Below the pieces are notes generated by a model. The model was given only the letters and a program-made list of their open reading frames with translations. It was not told where the DNA came from and ran no database searches. From the NCBI GenBank assembly GCA_963580245.1, contig CAUZJO010000003.1, positions 1 to 64,000 on the forward strand: a stretch of 64,000 nucleotides of DNA, written 5' to 3'. The first letter of the stretch is position 1; the number at the start of each line of letters is the position of its first letter. The stretch comes from CAUZJO01 sp963580245 (lineage in GTDB: Bacteria; Sumerlaeota; Sumerlaeia; MVZB01). Positions 52,986 through 62,224 of the stretch are shown here, piece by piece. Made by a program: the position numbers and the translations under genes.

Positions 52986-53798
52986 TCATCGGCCTTCGCG
53001 GGCGTGAACCCATTCAGCCTCGGGTAACAGCAAACCGGCGTCAAGCGACCCCGGCGCCGAACCCAAGACTTCGCGCCAATCGGGCGTGGGGGGGCCTAGG
53101 TGGTCGGCGAGTCGGGGGGGGCGGGTCCGAGAGCGGACCGAGGGTTCGGCGCTGAAGAAGCAAACCCCGCGGTAAGTCAAGCGGTGAAGCGTGGAAGGGC
53201 CGTGGGCATCAAGGGCGGCCCAGTGGATCGGGGTTCCGTAGCCCTTGTGGGCGGCGAATCCGTAAAGGGGGTATTCGCGGTCCAGGGCGACCATGATCCG
53301 GTCGCGGGCGACCTTGGCCAGGATCGAGGCGGCCGCGATGGTCCGGCTGCGCGCGTCGCCCTTGGTCAGCGGCTCGATGGGGCAGGGCGGGTCCGATAGC
53401 TTGAGGTAATCGGTCAGGAGCAGTTCGGGCGGTTGATCGAGCATTGCCAAGGCCCGGTAGGCGGCCAGGTGCGTGGCCTGCAGGACGTTGCGGCGGTCGA
53501 CCTCGGCGGCCGAGGCCCAGCCCAGGCCCCAGGATGCGGCCTGATCGAGCACCCGTGGGACGAGCGCCTCGCGCTGGTCGGGGTCGAGTTGCTTGGAATC
53601 GTTCACCCCCGCCAGGCGCGCGCCTGGCGCGAGGACCACGCAGGCGGCCACAACGGGCCCGGCCAGTGCCCCGCGCCCCGCCTCGTCGAGCCCGCCCACC
53701 CGCCGGACGCCGAGCCGGCGGCGCCAGTCGTTGTCGAACCGCGCCAGTGCCTCGCAGGCATCGGGCGCGGTTGCGGTTCTTGTCTTCAGACGCCCCAC
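52986..53798 (-). CDS. rnhB: Ribonuclease HII
   Basis: Protein of 270 aa that removes ribonucleotides and RNA primers from RNA-DNA hybrids. The hallmark motifs are present: GGLDEAGRGALAGPVVAA, NDSKQLDPDQR, KGDARSRTIAAASILAKVAR and HKGYGTPIHWAAL. It starts at a GTG with AAAGGGG upstream. The extra 50 or so C-terminal residues (after LTYRGVCFF) are longer than in the E. coli enzyme. It converges on the DUF4129-like gene. Confidence 0.95.
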   Translation of the reverse strand: MGRLKTRTATAPDACEALARFDNDWRRRLGVRRVGGLDEAGRGALAGPVVAACVVLAPGARLAGVNDSKQLDPDQREALVPRVLDQAASWGLGWASAAEVDRRNVLQATHLAAYRALAMLDQPPELLLTDYLKLSDPPCPIEPLTKGDARSRTIAAASILAKVARDRIMVALDREYPLYGFAAHKGYGTPIHWAALDAHGPSTLHRLTYRGVCFFSAEPSVRSRTRPPRLADHLGPPTPDWREVLGSAPGSLDAGLLLPEAEWVHAREGR

Positions 53799-53879
53799 TG
53801 GCGCGACCCCTTTCCGCGGCTCCGATGTTGAATCATGGGCAGGCCGAGTATCCAGCGATTTTTAGGGGTTGGATACGCT

Positions 53880-53985
53880 TCGTTGTTTAAATTGGGTGGC
53901 TCCCCCGTCGAATCACAATCGACCCCCGCGCGGGGTCGAGCATGAGGACAGAATCGATTTGCGCCCCCCGTCAATTCCCCTTTGA
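53880..53985. repeat. Dispersed hairpin repeat, copy 2
   Basis: TCGACCCC (53919-53926) pairs with GGGGTCGA (53932-53939) around a five-base loop. The right flank (ATGAGGACAGAATC, then CCCCGTCAATTCCCC) matches copy 1 at 1105-1200 with substitutions. The left CCGTGGGT-type hairpin of copy 1 is not preserved here. It lies between rnhB (-) and prs (+), the same kind of divergent gap as copy 1. Confidence 0.55.
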
Positions 53986-54048
53986 TCTGCGTTAAGAAAT
54001 CGTTTACCCTGGTCCATCCGGTCGATTTTTGGTAGGATGGAAGACCTC

Positions 54049-55146
54049 ATGTCACGGATTCATCCAAGTTACTCCGGTCCGCTTGTGTTTGGGGGCCGCG
54101 CAGGGCGTCACCTCTCCCGGCGGGTCTGCGCTTACCTGAACATTCCCGAGGGCGAGCTGGAGGTCCAAACGTTCTCGGACGGGGAACTGGGCGTCAAGAT
54201 CAACGAAAACGTGCGCGGCGCCGACTGTTACCTGATCCAGTCCACCTCCCCGCCAGTCAACGAGAACCTGATGGAGATGCTGCTGTTGGTCGACGCGATG
54301 CGCCGAGCCTCGGCCTCGCGCATCAACGTGATCATCCCCTATTTCGGCTACGCCCGCCAGGATCGCAAAGAGCAGGGCCGGGTGGCGCTGTCGGCCAAGC
54401 TGGTGGCCAACCTGATCACGACCTCCGGAGTGGACCGGGTCATCTGCCTGGACCTGCATTCGGCCCAGATCCAGGGCTTTTTTGATATCGTCGTCGATCA
54501 CCTGTACGGCGGACCGGTTCTCATCAAATACCTGTTGCACCAAGACTGGGCCAGCGACGTTGTGGTCGTCTCGCCCGACGTGGGCAACGTGAAGATGTCG
54601 CGCGGCTACGCCCAGCGGCTCAACGCCACGCTGGCCATCATCGACAAACGCCGGCCTCGGCCCAATGTGTGCGAAACCATGCACATCATCGGCGACGTCA
54701 AAGGCCGGCCGTGCCTCATCGTTGACGACATGATTGATACGGCCGGGACGCTGTGCCAGGCGGCGCGCAAGCTCAAGGAGGAGGGGGCCACGGCGGTCTT
54801 CGCCTGCGCGACCCATGCCGTGCTCTCGGGCCCGGCGCGGCAGCGACTAAGCGAAGCGCCCATCGACCGGGTGATCGTCACCAATTCCATCGACCCGCGC
54901 AATGGTCAACGACTCGAGAAACTGGACTGCCTGGACGTCTCGCGGCTGATCGGCGAGGCGATCCACCGTGTCCATAACTACCTGTCGGTCTCCGAACTGT
55001 TCGAGAGCGGCTCGCTGGATCAGGTTCCCGAAGCCGAGGAACTCGACGAGGAACCGGAACCGGAGGAAAAGGCCGGGGGCGAAGAGGGCGAAGAGGGCCA
55101 TGCGCCGCAACCCACTGGACGGCGGATGCCATTGAAAACGACATAA
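54049..55146 (+). CDS. prs: Ribose-phosphate pyrophosphokinase (PRPP synthetase)
   Basis: Protein of 365 aa that makes PRPP from ribose 5-phosphate and ATP for nucleotide, His and Trp synthesis. Visible are TFSDGELGVKINENVRGADC, IPYFGYARQDRK, the ATP loop around IDKRRPRPNV and the PRPP-binding LIVDDMIDTAGTLCQA (near 223). It ends in an acidic tail of about 45 residues (EELDEEPEPEEKAGGEEGEE) not found in standard Prs. ATG 54049 was chosen for GGAAG upstream; ATG 54037 is four codons earlier. A small YbjN-like gene follows. Confidence 0.95.
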   Translation: MSRIHPSYSGPLVFGGRAGRHLSRRVCAYLNIPEGELEVQTFSDGELGVKINENVRGADCYLIQSTSPPVNENLMEMLLLVDAMRRASASRINVIIPYFGYARQDRKEQGRVALSAKLVANLITTSGVDRVICLDLHSAQIQGFFDIVVDHLYGGPVLIKYLLHQDWASDVVVVSPDVGNVKMSRGYAQRLNATLAIIDKRRPRPNVCETMHIIGDVKGRPCLIVDDMIDTAGTLCQAARKLKEEGATAVFACATHAVLSGPARQRLSEAPIDRVIVTNSIDPRNGQRLEKLDCLDVSRLIGEAIHRVHNYLSVSELFESGSLDQVPEAEELDEEPEPEEKAGGEEGEEGHAPQPTGRRMPLKTT

Positions 55147-55165
55147 GCGGGGTAGGGACGCCGGG

Positions 55166-55918
55166 ATGAACCAAGAAGACGTCAGGCAATTTTGGGACGG
55201 CCTGCGGCGGGTCGTCGAAAGCTTCCGGAACGCCGAGTATTGGACCCATCGGCGCGAGGCGACCGAATTGCTCATGAAATCGGCCCGCCAGGCGATCTAT
55301 CGCCTGCGCCAGGCCGCCGAAGACCCCGATCCCGACGTCAACCACTGGGGCCGTCAGCACTGCGCGCAAATCGAGAAGGACCTGAGCACCCCGCTCGCCG
55401 AGCTGGCCCCGCGCCTGGAGGCCGAGCTGGCCGAAACGGCGCCCCCGGCCGAATCCGCCGCCGCCGCCGACGAGACGGCCACCCAGCTCGCGCCCAGCGG
55501 GCCGCTGTCGCCCGGCGACCTTGTCGATTGGCTCGAAGAAAACCTGACCGGACCCAACGGCTCATTCGAGCGGCGGGATACGGGTGCTTCGTTCGTGCTC
55601 GAGCTGTCCGACGGCCGGTGCCAGCGCATCTACCTGGACATGACCAAAACCAACAGCCGCGGCGAGCCGGTGGCGTTGTTCTACAGCATCTGCGGCCAGG
55701 CCGATCCCGACACTTTCCGCTGGGCGATGGAGGCAAATACCAGCCTCTCGCGCGGAGCGTTCGGCGTCATCCAGCACAAGGATCGCGACGTCCTGATCCT
55801 CCGCTTGCGCCGAAGCATCGCCGATATCCGCTACGAAACGATCCAACGCAACCTGCGCTACCTGGCCGGCAAAGCCGACTGGGCCGAAGCGCGCCTCAAA
55901 GAAGACGACGTCCACTGA
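55166..55918 (+). CDS. YbjN/CesT-like fold protein, unknown function
   Basis: Protein of 250 aa. A helical N-terminal region (DVRQFWDGLRRVVESFRNAE) and an alanine/proline linker lead to a C-terminal alpha/beta domain. That domain (GASFVLELSDGRCQRIYLDM, EPVALFYSICGQADPDTFRW) resembles YbjN or type III secretion chaperones, which bind partner proteins. It lies 19 bases after prs and 17 before the thioredoxin fusion, so these genes are probably one transcript. The assignment rests on strand pattern only. Confidence 0.6.
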   Translation: MNQEDVRQFWDGLRRVVESFRNAEYWTHRREATELLMKSARQAIYRLRQAAEDPDPDVNHWGRQHCAQIEKDLSTPLAELAPRLEAELAETAPPAESAAAADETATQLAPSGPLSPGDLVDWLEENLTGPNGSFERRDTGASFVLELSDGRCQRIYLDMTKTNSRGEPVALFYSICGQADPDTFRWAMEANTSLSRGAFGVIQHKDRDVLILRLRRSIADIRYETIQRNLRYLAGKADWAEARLKEDDVH

Positions 55919-55935
55919 ATCAGAGAAACCCCACG

Positions 55936-57279
55936 ATGATTGACACCATCCCGCGCCTTGCCGCCCTGGGATCATTCTTCTTACTTGTCGCCGTGTCGGT
56001 CCCCGCCGAAGAAGCTGATCCCCAGGCGATCTTGGACGCAACCCTTGAGAATTATCGGACGATCAAAACGCTGACGGCACGGGGCAAGGCCCAGACCTCG
56101 ATGAAGGTGAATGACCAGGACGTCAACAGCGTGACCGAGTTCTCGCTCAAGATCGGCCGGCCGAACCGGTACTTGATCGAATGGGAAAGCCAGATGCCGG
56201 GGCTTCCCGACATGCCTAACAATTTCGGGGCCGTTTGGAACGCGGGCGAGGGCCCGTATCATTACCTCAACTTCATGGGAACAACCAACAAAGCGGAATC
56301 CGATTCAATGGCGTTGGCGGCGGTCGCTGGAGTCTGTGGTGGAGTGTCGACTACCCTTCCCCCCATCATGTTCGACCTTATTGACATCGGCGGGAACCTC
56401 CTCGTTCAACTCAAGGAGCCGAAGCTCGCCGGGGAGGAAGAAATCGGCGGCGAATCTTGTCATGTCATCAAGGCCGGGCACGAGTTATTCACCGAACCTT
56501 ATACCTTATGGATCTCCAAGGATCGGCATCTGCTGCGCAAGATTTCCCACGGACTGGCGATGGTCGCCGGGCGGAATCCCTTCGATCAAGAGATATCGGA
56601 CGAAGAGATCATCGCGACGATGAAATCATTGGGACAGGATCCCACCGAGGACGCAGTCAAGCAGATGCGCCGGATCATGGAGGAACAACGAGACCAGATG
56701 AAGGCGGTTACGAAGGACCTGCAGGGAGAAATGACCGAGTTCTACGAGGAGGTCGACATCGGTTCCGAACTGACCGCCGCCGATTTTGAATACGAGGTCC
56801 CCGCGGCGGTTGAGTCGTCTCCCTACAACAACAAATTCAAGGCGGGCGACAGGGCGCCCAATTTCGAGGCCCCCCTGTTCGGCGGCGGCACGCTTAAGCT
56901 GTCGAGCTTGCGCGGCCAGGTTGTGTTTATCGATTTCTGGGCCACGTGGTGCGCGCCGTGCGTCGCCGAACTGCCCAACGTCGAGCGAATCTGGAAGACG
57001 TACAAGGACAAGGGGCTGGTGGTTATCGGCGTGAGCCTCGATTCAAGCGAGGACCGGCTCGCCAATTTCTTGGAGGACCACCCCGCCATGACCTGGCCAC
57101 AGGTCTTCGAGGGCAAGAAAATCGGCGGCGCAGTCTCGGGACTGTATGGCATCGAGGCCATCCCCCATACGCTGTTGCTCGATGGCACGGGTCAGATCCG
57201 CCACGTCGGTCTACGCGGCGAGGACCTGGAGCGCTCGATCCGGCAGTTGACCGCCTCGGCCGGCGCGAAGAGCGATTGA
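55936..57279 (+). CDS. Exported LolA-like/thioredoxin (TlpA-type) fusion
   Basis: Protein of 447 aa with a signal peptide (LAALGSFFLLVAVSVPAEE). Residues about 25-270 resemble the LolA/DUF2092 beta-half-barrel (ILDATLENYRTIKTLTARGK, FSLKIGRPNRYLIEW, YTLWISKDRHLLRKIS). Residues about 300-445 are a TlpA/ResA-like thioredoxin domain with WCAPC at 338-342, FIDFWATW and the cis-proline in IEAIPHTLLLD. The thioredoxin part would reduce or isomerise disulfides in the periplasm. ATG 55936 was chosen; the frame is open far upstream but overlaps the previous gene. Covalent joining of these two domains is common in Planctomycetes-like genomes. Confidence 0.85.
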   Translation: MIDTIPRLAALGSFFLLVAVSVPAEEADPQAILDATLENYRTIKTLTARGKAQTSMKVNDQDVNSVTEFSLKIGRPNRYLIEWESQMPGLPDMPNNFGAVWNAGEGPYHYLNFMGTTNKAESDSMALAAVAGVCGGVSTTLPPIMFDLIDIGGNLLVQLKEPKLAGEEEIGGESCHVIKAGHELFTEPYTLWISKDRHLLRKISHGLAMVAGRNPFDQEISDEEIIATMKSLGQDPTEDAVKQMRRIMEEQRDQMKAVTKDLQGEMTEFYEEVDIGSELTAADFEYEVPAAVESSPYNNKFKAGDRAPNFEAPLFGGGTLKLSSLRGQVVFIDFWATWCAPCVAELPNVERIWKTYKDKGLVVIGVSLDSSEDRLANFLEDHPAMTWPQVFEGKKIGGAVSGLYGIEAIPHTLLLDGTGQIRHVGLRGEDLERSIRQLTASAGAKSD

Positions 57280-57382
57280 ACGGCGTTCGGCGCCGGACGC
57301 TTGATCCTGGTTGTTGGGTGACGCATTCTCCGACAAGGGTGCCTTTAAAAATTCAGTCCTGGCAGGGACGATTGCTTTCAGC

Positions 57383-57440
57383 CCGCCACGCAAGTGGCGG
57401 GAAATCAATTCGACAACGAATTGGAGTCCCGTGGGGACGA
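57383..57440 (+). other. Three tandem short hairpins
   Basis: Three hairpins occur in about 60 bases. They are CCCGCCAC-GCAA-GTGGCGGG (57383-57402, GNRA-type loop), AATTCG-ACAA-CGAATT, and GTCCC-GTG-GGGAC. No U-tract follows. This could be a small structured RNA, a leader of the glutaminyl cyclotransferase gene or a REP-like repeat. No second copy was seen in the window. Confidence 0.45.
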
Positions 57441-57556
57441 CTGCAAACCGGATTTTTTGAGGTTCCCACAAATTGGCATGCGAGGGCATTAAGGGGCTGA
57501 ACTTCCTAAAGACAAGCGGCAGGCCGGTCGGATGGAGAAAGCCGTCGGTTAGAATC

Positions 57557-58417
57557 ATGGTCGGCGTTGCCGCCGGGGTCGCCATCGTTGGCGGGGCCCT
57601 GGCACTGGTGTTCTTCATGCCGTCGCGGGTCGCCTTGACCGAGACCCAAGATGGCGGCGGTGCCACGGTGGTCCTCGATGATCTGGCCACCCTCGATTCA
57701 TCGAAGGCGGTCCCGACCCTTGGCTATCGCATCCAAGCGGTCCACCCGCATGATCCCGAAGCCTACACCCAGGGGCTGCTCTATCATGATGGGCGGTTAT
57801 ACGAATCGACCGGGACCTTCGGGGGCTCTTCGCTGAGGGAGGTCGAGATCGAGACGGGGAAGGTGGTCCGGAAGCAGCCGCTTGAAGAGAAGTACTTCGC
57901 CGAAGGCATGGCCCTGTGGGGCGAGCGCCTGTTCCTGCTGACCTGGCGCAAGGGCGTCGCCTTTGTATTCACTCGTGATTCCTTCAAGTTCGTCGAAAAA
58001 TTCAAGTATTCGGGCCAGGGCTGGGGTCTGACCCACGATGGTCGCCGCTTGATCATGAGCGACGGCACGGCCGTTCTCGGCTTGCGCGATCCGAAGACGT
58101 TCGCGAAGGTTGACAACCTCAAGGTGCGTGCCGCCGGCGGCCCGGTGGGGGTGCTGAACGAACTCGAATACGTCCGCGGATACATCCTGGCCAATGTCTA
58201 TCGGTCTGATCGGATTGCGGTGATTGACCCCGAGAGCGGCTCGGTCGCAGCCTGGATCGACCTGACCGGCCTGCCCAGCCGCGAGTTCCGTTGGCAAAAG
58301 GTCGAAGTGCTCAACGGCATCGCCTGGGACCGGGAGCGCGACCGCCTGTTCGTCACCGGCAAGCTGTGGCCGCGCCTGTTCGAGATCGGATTGACGAACG
58401 AATCCGACCCCCCCTAG
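57557..58417 (+). CDS. Glutaminyl cyclotransferase (bacterial beta-propeller type)
   Basis: Protein of 286 aa from ATG 57557; an in-frame TTG at 57473 would add a basic 28-residue start. One membrane anchor (GVAAGVAIVGGALALVFF) is followed by a propeller with family motifs: AYTQGLLYHDGRLYESTGTF, YFAEGMALWGERLFLLTW, RLIMSDGT, LNELEYVRGYILANVYRSD and LNGIAWDRERDRLFVTGKLW. These enzymes cyclise N-terminal glutamine to pyroglutamate in exported proteins. Its stop codon (58415-58417) overlaps the stop of the convergent frameshifted gene. Confidence 0.9.
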   Translation: MVGVAAGVAIVGGALALVFFMPSRVALTETQDGGGATVVLDDLATLDSSKAVPTLGYRIQAVHPHDPEAYTQGLLYHDGRLYESTGTFGGSSLREVEIETGKVVRKQPLEEKYFAEGMALWGERLFLLTWRKGVAFVFTRDSFKFVEKFKYSGQGWGLTHDGRRLIMSDGTAVLGLRDPKTFAKVDNLKVRAAGGPVGVLNELEYVRGYILANVYRSDRIAVIDPESGSVAAWIDLTGLPSREFRWQKVEVLNGIAWDRERDRLFVTGKLWPRLFEIGLTNESDPP

Positions 58418-58892
58418 AAGCGAATGGTGAAGCTTACGGTCTGGACGCGGCGTCCGTCGACGTAGTGAATGCTCTGCTGATCGCGCGTCGGGATGTCGAA
58501 GTCGCGGATGACCCCGTCGCTCAGCACCTGATCGATGAAGACCCCCCCAAGTCCATTCGGTCGCTGCTCCAGCGAACGGTCACCAGCGCCCCAGGGGGCG
58601 CGTTCTGAACATCGACGAGTTCGACCCCCGCCTTTTGGGCCGACTCGCCGAGTCTGGCGACGATGGGATCAGATCCGGCCGTTGGGAGAGGCGGCGGCGC
58701 GGGGGCCGTGCGGCGGCTTTGTTGCTGGGTGCCCGGAAGCGGTGGGGGCGGAGGCGGGGCTCGGCGTTTTTGCGTCGCGGAGGCGGCCTCTTCCTCCTGG
58801 GGGGGCGGCTGGCACTGACGCTGGTCTTCCCGGGACGTCAGGAATATCAGAATTCCAACGATGAGGGCGACGATCACCAGGAGTTTCTTCAT
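58414..58892 (-). pseudogene. Proline-rich membrane-anchored protein with frameshift
   Basis: From ATG 58892, preceded by GGAGGGAA, a frame runs through a membrane helix (LLVIVALIVGILIFL), a proline-rich linker and GVELVDVQNAPPGALVTVRW. It then leaves frame at a run of seven C (58542-58548; G on the coding strand). One extra G would continue it as VFIDQVLSDGVIRDFDIPTR and end VQTVSFTIRF at 58414, giving 159 residues. The short frame instead stops at 58521. It may be a real lesion, homopolymer slippage or an assembly error. The restored domain has no recognised name. Confidence 0.6.
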
Positions 58893-59535
58893 CTGCGTTC
58901 CCTCCGCCCGACGGCACGCTCGGGGTCGGCGCGGCCCGGCTGCCTCGCCCATGCCGGCGAAACTCGAGCCTGATCCCCCGATGCCCATGCCGACACTCCG
59001 TTTTGGGGCTCGACCTCATCCTAGCAATGCGATCGGGGCGGGATCAAAAAGAAAATCATCGCCGCGGGAGCTGTTCGCTTCAATCCTGGACAAGATCGTC
59101 GAGTTACGTCTGTGCTCGGTACCGTGTAGAAGGAACGGTGCGCTGAAAAACTCAGCAATTGCGCCCCCTCCCCAGTGGAGATATCTCTTGCAATCGGGGG
59201 AAGGCGGTGATTTAATGGGAAAGAAATCGGTATTTCGGCCCGCGAAGGCATCGCAGACCCACCAAAAATAAAATTCCGGGGAAGAATCCCTTGCAGGGGA
59301 CTCCCATATTGTGGAATGATCCTGCCGCATTGGTTGAATTGACCGGATTGATTAGCCAAATGGGAAAAGGCACCTGATGGGAGTCACCCTCAATGGGAGG
59401 GGAGCGGGGGCGAAAGGTTTGAGAGCCGCTGGCGGAAGGAGGTGACCGGACCAAAGAGAGTTGAGCCCTTCGGGACAAGCCATTTACGCCGAAGCATTTT
59501 TGCAAGTGGGCGAAGATTTTAAGGAGAATAAGATT
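58893..59535. other. Long intergenic region, no gene seen
   Basis: About 640 bases with only short, compositionally poor open frames that also read through the start of the minus-strand gene. A strong ribosome-binding site (AAGGAG) stands at its right end for the gene at 59536. No clear promoter or repeat was found. Confidence 0.4.
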
Positions 59536-60396
59536 ATGCGACGCAGTTTTTTTTTCGACTTTGTCATGGTTATTCTATGTTGGACAATGTTCACGGCGGT
59601 CCACGCACAGCCGGTCCCGCCCGGCGGCGGCGAGTTTATCATCATGGATGAGTTTAACATCGAGTCCGGAGAACCACGGGGTATCGGCGATCCTTGGTGC
59701 GGCTCGGGTGCGTGCGACCCAAGAACACAAATCGAGTATTCCCGCGCCGACGCATCGGAGGAATGGGAGCATTGGCCCAAGGAAGCTAGCGGCTCGGCCG
59801 TTTACTATGACGGGACGGGGCAGATTCAAATGGAGATGAATGCCGCTCCGTGGCAAAGCTACATCGACGCGCGAAACGGGTCTAGGCAAGCACTCACGGC
59901 TGATCATTCCTACGCGGTCATGGCTTTCATAACCATGCCCGCGAGCGGCGGCATGGGTTTCGGCCTCTCCGAGCCGAGCGGCTCTTATTTCAGGGGCATA
60001 AAAATGATCGGCGGGAACATCTACTTTGCCAACAACGATGAGTCGGCCTGGGGCGACACCGGCGGCGATCTGCAGGCCGGAACCTATACGGTCGGCACGG
60101 AGATCGGCCTTATGTTCCTCATCGATACGAGCGGCAACGTGACCCTGTGGAGAAAAGACGGGTCGGAAGATCGTGCGGTGACCAGCAACTGGATCGAATT
60201 CACCCCGGCCAGCGATCCCAATGGTGAATTGAACTACTCCCATGAAACAGAAGTCCTTTCCATCCACACGCTGTCGGCAGCGAGTGATTTGGAGGCGGAC
60301 ACGTGCGCCGTCGATTACCTTGCCTGGATTGAGGATCCGGGCATGCCTGGCGGCCCGCCAGTGAACGCCGCAAGAAACTGGGTGCTTTTTGACTAA
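59536..60396 (+). CDS. Secreted ConA-like (LamG-type) protein
   Basis: Protein of 286 aa with AAGGAGAATAAG before the ATG and a signal peptide ending in FTAVHAQPV. The mature part begins FIIMDEFNIESGEPRG and continues with alternating strands (HSYAVMAFITMP, GLMFLIDTSGNVTLWRKDGS, DTCAVDYLAWIED), consistent with a ConA-like jelly roll. It is followed by a good terminator, then by the third member of the unnamed secreted family. The DEFN opening recalls the HFN/DFN openings in that family, but sequence similarity is too low to merge them. No catalytic residues are evident. Confidence 0.65.
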   Translation: MRRSFFFDFVMVILCWTMFTAVHAQPVPPGGGEFIIMDEFNIESGEPRGIGDPWCGSGACDPRTQIEYSRADASEEWEHWPKEASGSAVYYDGTGQIQMEMNAAPWQSYIDARNGSRQALTADHSYAVMAFITMPASGGMGFGLSEPSGSYFRGIKMIGGNIYFANNDESAWGDTGGDLQAGTYTVGTEIGLMFLIDTSGNVTLWRKDGSEDRAVTSNWIEFTPASDPNGELNYSHETEVLSIHTLSAASDLEADTCAVDYLAWIEDPGMPGGPPVNAARNWVLFD

Positions 60397-60458
60397 TCCG
60401 AGGACCTGAATTGTAGCTTGAGCAGACCTGCGTTCCAGCGAACGGATGACAACTTTCT

Positions 60459-60497
60459 CGCCCCGGCTGAGCATGATCCTCGCCGGGGCGTTTCTTT
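60459..60497 (+). terminator. Rho-independent terminator
   Basis: A 9-bp GC stem (CGCCCCGGC, 60459-60467, with GCCGGGGCG, 60482-60490) with a 14-base loop is followed by TTTCTTT. It lies about 60 bases after the stop of the ConA-like gene. Confidence 0.75.
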
Positions 60498-60644
60498 GTC
60501 CGGCGAGGTCGGTATGCGCCGGTTGGCTGGGGTCCTCGGGGATCGGGTCGGGGATCGAAAAATCTTGCGCGAGCCGAGAATCATCATGACAATCTTCCAA
60601 GCTGGCCTGAACCTGAGCGCCTAGCTCAAAGGAATGAGACTCAT

Positions 60645-62216
60645 ATGCATCAGTTTATGATCAAGAGAATATCGTTGGGCCTCATGGCCTTGATTCTATT
60701 GTTTGAAGGAACCGCAACAGCAGAGATCGACCCCGAATTTGATATTCGGAACTTTGCAACCCATTTTGAAGCCGGGAAGGAATTGGGAGACTGGAACTTC
60801 TCTCCCCAGAATACTCACACCGTTTCAACCGACGAGTTCCCGGGGCTCCTCACGATCCGTCATTCCGGGGCCGACGTGGAGTTTAAAGGAACCCTTAAGG
60901 AGCCTCTTTCCTTGGCGAATTACCCGCCGCCCTGGGATTTTGAAATCGATGTCCTACACTCTTTCTGGACCAAATGCGCGGGCGGCCAGGTTAACGTCGC
61001 CGTCGGCTTGAATGTGGCCTTGACGTTTTCCGATCCCTCGACATGGCCTGAAGATCGTTCCATACGGCCTCCGGACACCCATGATTTCCAGTTGCTGATT
61101 GTCCACCTGGGTTCCCGGTTCGGTCCGGGACTGCCCATGTACAAGGTTTATCCTCCACCTGAGCGGTTCCTGGTTTGGGGCAAGGGGGACCTGGCCCCGG
61201 AACTGGTGGGAGACTGGAGTATTCCGACGCAGCATGTCGGGGACGGTCAACAGGAAGGCGGACCCGCCTCGACGGATGCCTATCTTCGGCTGCGGATCTT
61301 CAGCCCCACCCGGATTTCCTTTGCCACGAGGTTTGCACAGGCTAGAGCATTCAATCAGCGGTATGTCGATGTTTCAAAATTTGGAGAGATTACCGGTGTC
61401 TGGGAGATCGGGCCTGTTGTTCCGTCGTCCTCCTGGATTACCGAGCAGTGGCCCGGTTCCGAAGAGATCCCCTCGGAGCCGACACCCAAAAACACTGATG
61501 TATACGTAGGATTCTGTGATTTCCGTTATGCCCCCCCGTTTCCATCCATCGAGTGCATTTCGAACGACTTCAATATCCCCGGCTTCGTGGCGGGGTTATG
61601 GTCCGAGTTTCATGGATTGGCAGCGGATACGCTGTCGAATCCGGGTTATCTCACGTATACCCTGCGGGGAGGCGCGAATGCAACCGGCGGCAGCGCAACC
61701 GAAGGGTATAAACTCATGTTCAGCGATCATCCTCCCCCCTGGGAAATCGAGGTCTGTTTCATCGCTCCCGACGACACCATCCCGTGGGATTTTCTGATGA
61801 ACTGGACGATCTTTGACAAGGACGGCAATAAAATAGGCGCGTGGACCCCGGGGATGGTCAACATCCCGGGTGAGGGTGGCAAAGTGGGTAATGTCGGTTT
61901 TCATATGACAGGCGCTTTTGTCGATGTGCCGGGGTATGGTCCTTATTTTCCCGACGGCGTGCCGGAGTCGATCCTGTCGGCCAAGCCTTTATATATGCTG
62001 ATCCGCATGATCGATACGCGGCGGATGCAGATGGGCGTGAAGGCCCGACCTGAGGATGAGTGGTTTCTTTCGACGATATATAAGACTGAACACGAGATTG
62101 CCGGTTACGGGGAACACGCATTCAGTTTTCACACATGGAGGGGATCTCCCGCTTACCAGAAGTTTCTAATCGACTACTGGCACTATCGGTATGGGCTGTC
62201 CGGGCCATTACAATAA
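60645..62216 (+). CDS. Secreted two-domain protein, unnamed family, paralog C
   Basis: Protein of 523 aa with a signal peptide (ISLGLMALILLFEGTATA) after a possible AAGGA site. It shares the family core with the pair at 33.2-37.5 kb: VNVAVGLNVALTFSDPSTWP, DFQLLIVHLGS, EITGVWEIGPVV, SNDFNIPGFVAG, NPGYLTYTLRGG, SILSAKPLYMLIRMIDT and KFLIDYWHYRYGLS. It lacks the nested domain of paralog B. The two halves again look like duplicated jelly rolls. It stands 23-27 kb from its paralogs, directly before an enolase-superfamily gene. Function unknown; extracellular carbohydrate-related binding is inferred. Confidence 0.75.
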   Translation: MHQFMIKRISLGLMALILLFEGTATAEIDPEFDIRNFATHFEAGKELGDWNFSPQNTHTVSTDEFPGLLTIRHSGADVEFKGTLKEPLSLANYPPPWDFEIDVLHSFWTKCAGGQVNVAVGLNVALTFSDPSTWPEDRSIRPPDTHDFQLLIVHLGSRFGPGLPMYKVYPPPERFLVWGKGDLAPELVGDWSIPTQHVGDGQQEGGPASTDAYLRLRIFSPTRISFATRFAQARAFNQRYVDVSKFGEITGVWEIGPVVPSSSWITEQWPGSEEIPSEPTPKNTDVYVGFCDFRYAPPFPSIECISNDFNIPGFVAGLWSEFHGLAADTLSNPGYLTYTLRGGANATGGSATEGYKLMFSDHPPPWEIEVCFIAPDDTIPWDFLMNWTIFDKDGNKIGAWTPGMVNIPGEGGKVGNVGFHMTGAFVDVPGYGPYFPDGVPESILSAKPLYMLIRMIDTRRMQMGVKARPEDEWFLSTIYKTEHEIAGYGEHAFSFHTWRGSPAYQKFLIDYWHYRYGLSGPLQ

Positions 62217-62224
62217 GACCGGTC

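Noticed and set aside
58861..59271. 136-codon plus-strand frame in the long gap
   Set aside because: It begins within the start of the minus-strand gene, has no ribosome-binding site and shows no domain-like pattern.
60459..60540. Possible second hairpin after the terminator
   Set aside because: The stem is short and interrupted, and no U-tract follows.
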